From Gammaproteobacteria bacterium (GTDB lineage: Bacteria; Pseudomonadota; Gammaproteobacteria; J044), in NCBI GenBank assembly GCA_026995955.1, contig JALWNJ010000121.1:1-6123 (forward strand): a stretch of 6,123 bases of DNA, written 5' to 3'. The position numbers and the translations under genes were made by a program. The notes below the pieces were generated by a model that was not told where the DNA came from, made no database searches, and saw nothing but the letters and a program-made list of their open reading frames with translations. Below, one piece after another: positions 1-6,123 of the stretch (positions are counted from its first letter, which is position 1; each line of letters begins with the position of its first letter).

Positions 1-305
1 ATGCTGGGCAGGGCCTCGCCGCGGAAGCCGAGGCTCATCACCCGCTCCAGATCCTCGAGGCTGCCGATCTTGCTGGTGGCATGGCGCGACAGGGCCAGGG
101 CCAGCTCGTCGCGCGGAATGCCACAGCCATCGTCGCGCACCAGGATGCGGCGTGCCCCGCCCTGCTCGATCTCCACCTGGATGCGCCCGGCGCCGGCATC
201 AAGTGCATTTTCCACCAGCTCCTTGACCACGGAGGCGGGGCGCTCGACCACCTCGCCGGCGGCGATCTGGTTGATGAGCTGGGGCGGCAAGGGACGAATG
301 GGCAT
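1..305 (-). CDS. mutL: DNA mismatch repair protein MutL, N-terminal part (runs off the left edge)
   Basis: This is the first 101 residues of MutL, the GHKL-family ATPase that links MutS mismatch recognition to downstream nicking and unwinding. The N-terminus [20 protein letters not shown] is the classic MutL opening. Residue numbers match E. coli: general base Glu29 and Asn33 in KELVEN (28-33), the ATP-binding RDDGCG loop with Asp58 and Gly60/Gly62, RHATSK (74-79), and GFRGEAL (93-99). No stop or frameshift is seen before the window edge. I chose the ATG at 305 because the MPI-x-x-LPPQL start is the family norm. In-frame ATGs at 320 (adding MPVSS) and 377 are alternatives, and none of the three has a strong Shine-Dalgarno. 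The gene is head-to-head with glnK, so it is first in its transcript here, not downstream of an amidase gene as in E. coli. Identification is secure; the exact start is less so. Confidence 0.96.
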   Translation of the reverse strand, partial: MPIRPLPPQLINQIAAGEVVERPASVVKELVENALDAGAGRIQVEIEQGGARRILVRDDGCGIPRDELALALSRHATSKIGSLEDLERVMSLGFRGEALPS

Positions 306-338
306 GGAGCTAACCGGCATCTGCCAAGGATGCGTCCC

Positions 339-367
339 ATTGTACTGGAAGCCCGGGCGGGTGCCGA
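339..367 (-). promoter_or_regulatory. Candidate sigma-70 promoter for mutL
   Basis: On the minus strand, TCGGCA (367-362, 4 of 6 to TTGACA) is followed after exactly 17 bases by TACAAT (344-339, 5 of 6 to TATAAT). Transcription would begin near 332, about 27 bases before the mutL ATG at 305, which also argues against the upstream in-frame ATG at 377. This is a consensus match by eye, and the spacing is ideal. There is no independent evidence of activity. Confidence 0.4.
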
Positions 368-378
368 CCCGAACCATA

Positions 379-418
379 CGCACCACAAGCGGGCGCACGG
401 ATCGCGGCGAGCGCACCA
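379..418 (+). repeat. CGCACCA direct repeats, possible NtrC half-sites
   Basis: CGCACCA occurs at 379-385 and again at 412-418, a 33-base period close to three helical turns. A shorter CGCAC lies between them at 394-398. The word resembles the left half (GCACC) of the NtrC enhancer consensus GCACC-N5-GGTGC. The right halves match poorly: CGGGC at 390-394 and GGGAC at 423-427, about 3 of 5 each. They lie upstream of glnK where NtrC enhancers usually sit. The repeat is seen directly; the NtrC role is a weak inference. Confidence 0.25.
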
Positions 419-441
419 GACAGGGACAAAAAAGTGTCTGG
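416..441. promoter_or_regulatory. Inverted repeat CCAGACA-N12-TGTCTGG, operator-like
   Basis: There is a perfect 7-bp dyad, with arms at 416-422 and 435-441 around a 12-base centre containing a run of six A (428-433). It lies in the middle of the mutL/glnK divergent region. The arrangement (two half-sites about 19 bases centre to centre, AT-rich core) fits a dimeric regulator site. It could also form a weak hairpin. No regulator family is recognised from the word. Confidence 0.35.
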
Positions 442-463
442 CAAGACGCTGATACCGTGAAAA

Positions 464-479
464 CGGCATGATTTTTGTG
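464..479 (+). promoter_or_regulatory. Weak sigma-54-like promoter candidate for glnK
   Basis: CGGCATG (464-470), four bases, then TTGTG (475-479) resembles TGGCACG-N4-TTGCW. The -24 GG is intact and the spacing is right, but the -12 GC is GT. About 8 of 12 consensus positions match. A start near 489 would leave a leader of roughly 49 bases before glnK. A separate sigma-70-type -10 hexamer, GATAAT at 491-496, has no convincing -35. Sigma-54 control of glnK-amtB is well known in proteobacteria, so context helps, but the site itself is marginal. Confidence 0.25.
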
Positions 480-494
480 CAGGGATTGGCGATA

Positions 495-876
<382 letters not shown>

Positions 877-904
877 CGCAACCACCACGAGAGGAGAAAC
901 CCGG

Positions 905-2194
905 ATGAAACGACTGATTGCCCTCCTGCTCCTGAGCACCCCTGCCCTCGCCCTGGCGCAGGCCGAGAACGGGCCGAACGGCGCCGACACCGCCTGGATC
1001 ATGACCGCCACCGCGCTGGTGCTGTTCATGACCCTGCCCGGACTGGCGCTGTTCTATGGCGGCCTGGTGCGCAGCAAGAACGTGCTGTCAGTGCTGATGC
1101 AGTGTTTCACCATTGCCGGCGCCGTCTCGGTGGTGTGGTTCCTGTTCGGCTACAGCCTGGCCTTCGGCGGCAACGGGGCCTGGATTGGCGATTTCAGCAA
1201 GCTCATGCTGGTCGGCGTCGGGCACGATACCCTGAACGGCACCATCCCCGAGTCGCTGTTCATGATGTTCCAGATGACCTTCGCCATCATCACCCCGGCG
1301 CTGATCGTGGGCGGCTTTGCCGAGCGCATGAAGTTCTCGGCCATGCTGGCCTTCTCGCTGATCTGGCTGGTGGTGGTGTACGCGCCGGTGACGCACTGGG
1401 TGTGGGGCGGCGGCTGGCTGCAGGAGATGGGCCTGTACGACTTCGCCGGCGGCACCGTGGTGCACATCACCGCCGGGGTGGCGGCACTGGTGGCGGCGAT
1501 GGTGCTGGGCCCGCGCAAGGGCTTCGGCAGCAGCGCGCTGATGCCGCACAACATGACCATGACCGTAGCCGGCGCCGGCATGCTGTGGGTGGGCTGGTTC
1601 GGCTTCAACGGCGGCAGCGCGCTGGCTGCCGACGGTTATGCCAGCATGGCCATTCTGGTCACCCATCTGTCCGCCGCCATGGGCACCCTGACCTGGCTCA
1701 CCATCGAGTGGATCCGCTACGGCAAGCCGAGCATGCTGGGTGCGGCCACCGGCATGGTGGCGGGGCTGGGCACCATCACTCCGGCCTCCGGCTTCGTCGG
1801 CCCCGGCGGGGCCGTGGTCATCGGCCTGCTGGCCGGCATTGTCTGCTTCTCGGCCACCAACTTCCTCAAGAAGGTGCTGAAGATCGACGACTCGCTGGAC
1901 GTGTTCCCGGTGCACGGCGTGGGCGGCATGCTGGGCACCCTGCTGGCCGGCGTGTTCAGCGCCACCACGCTGGGGGTGTTCTCGGGCTACGGCTTTGCCG
2001 AGGGCATCGGCAGCATGGCCGGGCAGCTCAAGGTGCAGGCCATCGGCGTGATCGCCACGCTGGTGTTCACCGCCGTGGCCACCTGGATCATTCTCAAGCT
2101 GCTGGATGCGGTCATCGGACTGCGCGTGAGCGACGAGGAAGAGACCCAGGGTCTCGACCTGTCGCAGCACGAGGAGCGCGGCTACGATCTCTGA
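905..2194 (+). CDS. amtB: Ammonium transporter AmtB
   Basis: This is a 429-residue Amt-family channel of the inner membrane that conducts ammonium as a trimer. A signal peptide occupies residues 1 to about 20 (MKR, a Leu-rich core, ALAQA cleavage region), followed by eleven expected membrane segments. Functional residues fall at a constant +19 offset from mature E. coli AmtB: the Phe gate at Phe126 and Phe234, Trp167 and Ser238 at the periplasmic binding site, structural Asp179, and the twin pore histidines His187 (GTVVHITAG) and His337 (FPVHGVGG). The cytoplasmic C-terminal tail, which controls GlnK docking, is present and ends in GLDLSQHEERGYDL. An AGGAG Shine-Dalgarno (892-896) sits 8 bases before the ATG. 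It lies directly behind glnK, its inhibitory partner, and ends before a strong hairpin. The gene appears intact. Confidence 0.97.
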   Translation: MKRLIALLLLSTPALALAQAENGPNGADTAWIMTATALVLFMTLPGLALFYGGLVRSKNVLSVLMQCFTIAGAVSVVWFLFGYSLAFGGNGAWIGDFSKLMLVGVGHDTLNGTIPESLFMMFQMTFAIITPALIVGGFAERMKFSAMLAFSLIWLVVVYAPVTHWVWGGGWLQEMGLYDFAGGTVVHITAGVAALVAAMVLGPRKGFGSSALMPHNMTMTVAGAGMLWVGWFGFNGGSALAADGYASMAILVTHLSAAMGTLTWLTIEWIRYGKPSMLGAATGMVAGLGTITPASGFVGPGGAVVIGLLAGIVCFSATNFLKKVLKIDDSLDVFPVHGVGGMLGTLLAGVFSATTLGVFSGYGFAEGIGSMAGQLKVQAIGVIATLVFTAVATWIILKLLDAVIGLRVSDEEETQGLDLSQHEERGYDL

Positions 2195-2250
2195 GGGCGG
2201 CTCATCGCCCGGACAGATGCGAGGCCCCGGCAATTCCGGGGCCTCGTTTC
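2195..2250 (+). terminator. Hairpin terminator after amtB
   Basis: CGAGGCCCCGG (2220-2230) pairs perfectly over 11 bp with CCGGGGCCTCG (2236-2246) around the loop CAATT, followed by TTTC. A small 5-bp hairpin, GGGCG/CGCCC (2195-2199 and 2206-2210), precedes it directly after the amtB stop. The stem is very stable but the T-tract is short. On the minus strand no T-rich tail follows the stem, so it fits amtB better than the convergent arsM, though the stem may still block transcription from that side. Confidence 0.75.
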
Positions 2251-2254
2251 GTAT

Positions 2255-2266
2255 CGCGCCGGCGCG
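2255..2266. repeat. 12-bp perfect palindrome abutting the arsM stop codon
   Basis: CGCGCCGGCGCG is fully self-complementary and lies directly after the arsM TGA on the minus strand, between it and the amtB hairpin. With no unpaired centre it could at best make a 4-bp stem around CCGG. It could contribute to 3' end structure of the arsM mRNA, or simply reflect the high GC content. Confidence 0.4.
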
Positions 2267-3340
2267 TCAGCAGCAACAGCCAGCGGTCTCGCAACCGCCC
2301 TGCCCTTCCGCGTTCTTCTCCTCGCCAGCGTCCGGCGGCAGACCGATGAAGCGCTCGCCATAGGCCGGCCCGGTCAGGTGCCGGTAGCGCACCGCGTCCA
2401 CCGCCACCCGCACGCCGCGCGGATAGGCCTTTCCTTCCTCGTCGCGTACCTCGGCAAAGGGGCCGCGATAGATCACCGCGTATTCGCCTTCCGTACCTGC
2501 CTCTGCCTCCGGCTTGACCGCCAGCAGGGTCAGGGAGCGGAAGGCGATGCCTTCCACCACGCGCCACGGGGTGGTGTCGTATCCGTCGATGTACACCGCC
2601 CGGAAGCCGGCCTCGACGAAGGCGCGCACGAAGTCCGTCTCCTGCAGCGCGCCGCTGATGCAGCCGCTCCACAGCTCCGGGTCCTGCTTGAGCGGCTCCG
2701 GCACCGGCCGGTCGCTGACGATGTCGGAGATCGCCACCCGCCCGCCGGGGCGCAGCACGCGGAAGATCTCGCGGAACAGCTGCGACTTGCGCGACTCGTC
2801 CACCAGGTTGAGCACGCAGTTGGACAGCACCAGATCGACGGATTCATCGGCCACCAGCGGCGCCTCGAGGCGCTGCCGCCTCTGCCAGGCCTCGAGCTCG
2901 GCCAGGTCTTCCGGGCTGCGCACCGGATGCTCTGCCAGGCGCTCGGCGAGACGATCCAGATCCAGCGCCAGGTCCTCGATGTAGCCCTTGAGGAACCGCA
3001 CCCGGTCGCCGCCCAGGCGCTCGGCCATCTCGGCCTGGTAGCGCCGCGCCAGGGCCAGCATCTCGTCGTTCATGTCGATGCCGATGACCCGGCCCTCGGG
3101 GCCGACGCGCTGGGCGGCCAGGTAGCAGATCTTGCCGCCGCCGCAGCCCAGATCCAGCACCGTGTCGCCCGGGCGCACATGCCGCGAGGGATCACCGCAG
3201 CCGTAGTCGCGCTCGATGATCTCCTGCGGCAGCAGCGCCAGCATCTGCGGGTCGTACTCTACCGGACAGCACAGGGCCGGTTCCGGCCTGCGCGCCCCCT
3301 CGGTGTAACGGTCGTGGACCGCCTTGCGGGTATCCAGCAT
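2267..3340 (-). CDS. arsM: Arsenite S-adenosylmethionine methyltransferase ArsM
   Basis: This 357-residue class I SAM methyltransferase is predicted to methylate trivalent arsenic stepwise to methyl- and dimethylarsenicals in the cytoplasm. The SAM site is VLDLGCGGG (61-69) with IGIDMN (86-91). Cysteines known in ArsM structures are all recognisable: Cys48 in YGCG, Cys72 in KICYL, Cys175 in SNCVLNL and Cys227 in SGCISGA. The last three match the As(III)-binding triad. Extra features are a charged insertion at about 125-163, a C-terminal module at about 285-335 (YAVIYRGPF, YPRGVRVAV), and a Cys-rich tail CETAGCCC. The ATG has GGGAG (3350-3354) 9 bases upstream and lies 16 bases after the DsrE-family stop. 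It is last in the operon. The pairing with arsS supports an arsenosugar-pathway ArsM rather than a stand-alone detoxification enzyme. A different thiophilic substrate is possible but less likely. Confidence 0.9.
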   Translation of the reverse strand: MLDTRKAVHDRYTEGARRPEPALCCPVEYDPQMLALLPQEIIERDYGCGDPSRHVRPGDTVLDLGCGGGKICYLAAQRVGPEGRVIGIDMNDEMLALARRYQAEMAERLGGDRVRFLKGYIEDLALDLDRLAERLAEHPVRSPEDLAELEAWQRRQRLEAPLVADESVDLVLSNCVLNLVDESRKSQLFREIFRVLRPGGRVAISDIVSDRPVPEPLKQDPELWSGCISGALQETDFVRAFVEAGFRAVYIDGYDTTPWRVVEGIAFRSLTLLAVKPEAEAGTEGEYAVIYRGPFAEVRDEEGKAYPRGVRVAVDAVRYRHLTGPAYGERFIGLPPDAGEEKNAEGQGGCETAGCCC

Positions 3341-3356
3341 GGTTGGGTGCTCCCGG

Positions 3357-3677
3357 TCAGAAGGTCAGGACGCGATCGGATTCCACCACCATTTGGTGCA
3401 GATCCGCCAGGGTGGACACCGGGCAGGTCGCGGCCGACTCGGTCCCGCGCAGCTCCAGGCAGGTGCCGCAGGCCCGGATCGTGCCGCCCCCATCGAGGAG
3501 TCGTTGCATCTGCGCGCGCACATCGAAACGCGCATCCCCGATGCGCTCGGCCTCGACGCCCTTGCCGAGCAGGAACGCGGTCACGGTCTCGCCCTGCCCA
3601 GCCGCGTAGGCTCCGTAACGGAAGGCGTTCCACACCGTCTCGGCATCATTGCCGGTGATAATCAATGCCAGTTTCAT
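3357..3677 (-). CDS. Small DsrE/DsrF-family protein
   Basis: This 106-residue cytoplasmic protein belongs to the DsrE/DsrF-like sulfurtransferase superfamily. It opens MKLALIITGNDAETVWNAFR, typical of the single-domain members, has the LLGKGVE motif (36-42), a FDV-x-x-QM segment, and the conserved RACGTCLELRG stretch with Cys70 and Cys73. Cys85 precedes PVSTLADL, and it ends ESDRVLTF. Characterised relatives (DsrE, TusD) carry persulfide sulfur on a cysteine in a multi-subunit relay. Here no DsrF/DsrH or TusC/TusB partner is adjacent, so it is not the Dsr/Tus complex subunit. The ATG at 3677 is fixed by a perfect AGGAGG. It sits between arsS (29 intervening bases including none of the stop) and arsM (16 bases). 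The family call is firm. A role in giving or removing sulfur on an arsenic intermediate is inference. Confidence 0.88.
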   Translation of the reverse strand: MKLALIITGNDAETVWNAFRYGAYAAGQGETVTAFLLGKGVEAERIGDARFDVRAQMQRLLDGGGTIRACGTCLELRGTESAATCPVSTLADLHQMVVESDRVLTF

Positions 3678-3683
3678 GCCTTG

Positions 3684-3689
3684 CCTCCT
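3684..3689 (-). promoter_or_regulatory. Perfect Shine-Dalgarno of the DsrE-family gene
   Basis: AGGAGG with a 6-base spacer before the ATG at 3677. It is the strongest ribosome binding site in the operon. It fixes this start and shows that the in-frame open stretch between the arsS TGA and this ATG is leader rather than coding sequence. It may give the small protein a higher yield than its neighbours. Confidence 0.85.
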
Positions 3690-3707
3690 CGCCGCCGGGG
3701 CGTTGTC

Positions 3708-4679
<972 letters not shown>

Positions 4680-4681
4680 GA

Positions 4682-5644
4682 TCAGTGCTCCACGGGCAGA
4701 CCGGCGGCGTTCCAGGCCGTCATGCCGCCCCGCACCACATGCAGGTCGGCAAAGCCCTCGCGCGCCAGCAGGCGGGCAGCCTTGGCCGATCGCCGGTCGG
4801 TACGGCAGACGAGCGCCACCGGGCGTTCGAGCCAGGGCTGCAGTTCGTCCAGATGTTGCGACAGCTCGGCAAGCGGAAGGTTGCGCGCCCCCGAAATGTG
4901 GCCCTGCTCGCCCGTGAACTCATCGGGGTCGCGCACATCCAGGATCAGCAGGTCGTCGCCGGCATCGAGGTGCTGCCTGAGCGCATCCACCGTGAGCATG
5001 GGCCCCTGGCGCAGACGGCTGATCAGCCCCGGCAGGAACGATACCACCGCCAGCAGGGCCAGGGCGATCATTACCTTCTGCACCACCCCCTCGCCGCCGG
5101 CCACGGCCTCGCGTCCGGCGTAGCCGATCCAGGTATAGGCCAGCGCTCCCGGCAGCATGAAGACGAAGGAGGCCCAGGCGTAGGTGACCAGGGGGATGCG
5201 CGTGAGGCCCAGCGCGTAGTTGAGCAGGTTGAAGGGAAACAGCGGCACCAGGCGCACGAAGGCGACGAAACGCCAGCCCTCCTGCTCCACGCCCTGCTTG
5301 AGCCGCGCCAAGCGGCCGCCGACGCGCTGCTCCACCCAGTCGGAGGCCAGATAGCGCGCCACCAGGAAGGACAGCACGGCACCCAGCGTGGCGCCGGTGA
5401 GGTTGATCAGGGTACCCCACAGCGGGCCGAACAGGGCGCCGCCGGCCAGGGTGAGCACCGAGCCGGGGAAGAACAGTACCGTACCCAGCGCATAGAGCAG
5501 CACAAAGACCACCGGGCCGGCCCAGCCGAGGCCGTCGATGAAGGCCTGCACCTGCTCGGCATCCCACTGCCCGCGGTTGAGGAACATCCAGACGATGCCG
5601 GCGATCAGGGCCGCGCCGACGAACCACCTGACTGCGCGTTTCAT
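4682..5644 (-). CDS. VTT (TVP38/TMEM64) membrane protein with C-terminal rhodanese domain
   Basis: This is a 320-residue two-domain protein. Residues 1-24 form a first membrane segment. Residues about 43-205 make a VTT/SNARE-associated (TVP38/TMEM64) membrane domain with FFPGSVLTLAGGALFGPLWG as its re-entrant loop and RLVPLFPFNLLNYALG (131-146) as the second conserved loop. A rhodanese domain follows at about 216-316: ILDVRDPDEF (234-243), the catalytic loop CRTDRRS with Cys280 as the predicted persulfide cysteine, and VVRGGMTAW (303-311). By family topology the rhodanese should face the cytoplasm. VTT proteins are linked to lipid scrambling or small-molecule transport; the substrate is unknown. 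Its ATG overlaps the upstream stop by 4 bases (ATGA), with GGAGG (5652-5656) 7 bases ahead. Domain assignment is firm, function is not. Confidence 0.9.
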   Translation of the reverse strand: MKRAVRWFVGAALIAGIVWMFLNRGQWDAEQVQAFIDGLGWAGPVVFVLLYALGTVLFFPGSVLTLAGGALFGPLWGTLINLTGATLGAVLSFLVARYLASDWVEQRVGGRLARLKQGVEQEGWRFVAFVRLVPLFPFNLLNYALGLTRIPLVTYAWASFVFMLPGALAYTWIGYAGREAVAGGEGVVQKVMIALALLAVVSFLPGLISRLRQGPMLTVDALRQHLDAGDDLLILDVRDPDEFTGEQGHISGARNLPLAELSQHLDELQPWLERPVALVCRTDRRSAKAARLLAREGFADLHVVRGGMTAWNAAGLPVEH

Positions 5645-6123
5645 TCCTCGCCCTCCCCGTTCCAGCGGCGGCGGTTGATGGCATAGCCGGTGATGCGGCC
5701 GACGAAGGGCAACGCCAGCAGCCCCGGCAGCCAGACGGCCAGCCGGGGGTCGCGGCTGTAGTGGTGGATGCCGATGGTCATGCCCTGGTGACCGGCGCGG
5801 GGCTGGGCGCGATAGGTGCCGAACAGACGATCCCAGATCGACAGGTTGAAGCCGAAGTTGCTGTTGGCCTCGTCGTCCTCCACCGAGTGGTGCACACGAT
5901 GCATGTCCGGGGTGACGACGATCCAGCGCAGCACCCGGTCGACGGCCGCGGGCAGGCGCACATTGCCATGGTTGAACATGGACATGGCATTGAGCACCAA
6001 CTCGAACAGCACCACCGCCGCCACCGGCGGGCCAAGCAGGACGATGACCGCGAACTTGATGCCCATGGAGAGAATGATTTCCAGCGGATGGAAGCGCGCG
6101 CCGGTGGTGACATCGTAGTCGGG
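5641..6123 (-). CDS. Fatty acid hydroxylase/sterol desaturase-family membrane protein, C-terminal part (start lies beyond the right edge)
   Basis: The last 160 residues of a gene entering from the right edge are present; the reading frame stays open to base 6123, so the ATG at 6066 is internal. It belongs to the fatty acid hydroxylase superfamily: membrane di-iron enzymes that hydroxylate or desaturate lipids and sterols. Visible signatures are YDVTTGARFHPLEI (fragment residues 3-16), a hydrophobic membrane stretch (about 22-45), MFNHGNVRLP (49-58) and the histidine-box DMHRVHHSVEDDEANSNFGF (73-92) followed by IWDRLFGTY. A further hydrophobic segment (about 128-142) precedes a basic tail. Upstream histidine boxes should lie outside the window. 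The stop TGA overlaps the next gene's ATG (ATGA), so it is the most upstream visible member of the operon. Family call is strong; substrate unknown. Confidence 0.88.
   Translation of the reverse strand, partial: PDYDVTTGARFHPLEIILSMGIKFAVIVLLGPPVAAVVLFELVLNAMSMFNHGNVRLPAAVDRVLRWIVVTPDMHRVHHSVEDDEANSNFGFNLSIWDRLFGTYRAQPRAGHQGMTIGIHHYSRDPRLAVWLPGLLALPFVGRITGYAINRRRWNGEGEE

Noticed and set aside
1..471. Plus-strand open frames over the mutL start region
   Set aside because: They are antisense to MutL, whose residues match the family to the level of catalytic positions; the rest lies in the promoter region.
1088..2233. Minus-strand open frame of 381 codons antisense to amtB
   Set aside because: The composition (His, Gln, Gly, Ala-rich low complexity) is the reverse-complement shadow of a GC-rich membrane protein gene.
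2255..2272. Selenocysteine at the arsM TGA directly after Cys-Cys-Cys
   Set aside because: No SECIS-like hairpin with a proper apical loop follows; the next bases are a loop-less palindrome, and the protein already ends like other Cys-tailed ArsM proteins.
1102..2349. Long plus-strand open frame of 415 codons overlapping amtB
   Set aside because: It is amtB read in another frame: rich in Arg, His, Gly and Ala, without any family motif, while the 905 frame matches AmtB throughout.

Overview
The window is about two-thirds G+C and densely coding. It looks like chromosome of a high-GC proteobacterium, most likely a gammaproteobacterium: the MutL N-terminus aligns residue for residue with the E. 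coli numbering, and a GlnK-AmtB pair is present. A closer placement cannot be supported from sequence reading alone. The DsrE-family and rhodanese proteins fit a sulfur-active organism but do not prove one.

Layout. (1) Positions 1-305, minus strand: the first 101 codons of mutL (DNA mismatch repair), running off the left edge. (2) Positions 306-537: a 232-base divergent promoter region, locally AT-richer. It holds a candidate mutL promoter, a 7-bp dyad (416-441), repeated CGCACCA words, a weak sigma-54-like element and a perfect 7-bp hairpin (495-513) in front of glnK. (3) Positions 538-2194, plus strand: the glnK-amtB ammonium sensing and uptake operon, ended by a strong hairpin (2220-2246). 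(4) Positions 2267-6123, minus strand: a tightly packed five-gene operon, converging on amtB. In transcription order it holds a fatty acid hydroxylase/sterol desaturase-family membrane protein (5' end outside the window), a VTT (TVP38/TMEM64) membrane protein fused to a rhodanese domain, the radical SAM protein ArsS, a small DsrE-family protein, and the arsenite methyltransferase ArsM. Successive genes overlap by 4 bases or are separated by 2, 29 and 16 bases (counted between stop and start codons).

How the genes work together. In the nitrogen module, GlnK senses 2-oxoglutarate/ATP/ADP, is uridylylated at Tyr51 and plugs AmtB when nitrogen is plentiful. In the second module, ArsM methylates arsenite to methyl- and dimethylarsenicals, and ArsS is known from related systems to join dimethylarsenic to the 5'-deoxyadenosyl group of SAM, the committed step toward arsenosugars. 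The interesting point is the company they keep: two sulfur-handling domains (DsrE, rhodanese) and two membrane/lipid-type proteins (VTT, fatty acid hydroxylase) in the same transcript. This suggests an extended organoarsenic route, perhaps thiolated arsenosugars or arsenolipids. That is inference. No ArsR-type regulator or arsenite efflux gene lies in the window, and the operon promoter must lie beyond the right edge unless there is an internal one. All other long open frames here are high-GC shadows of these eight genes.
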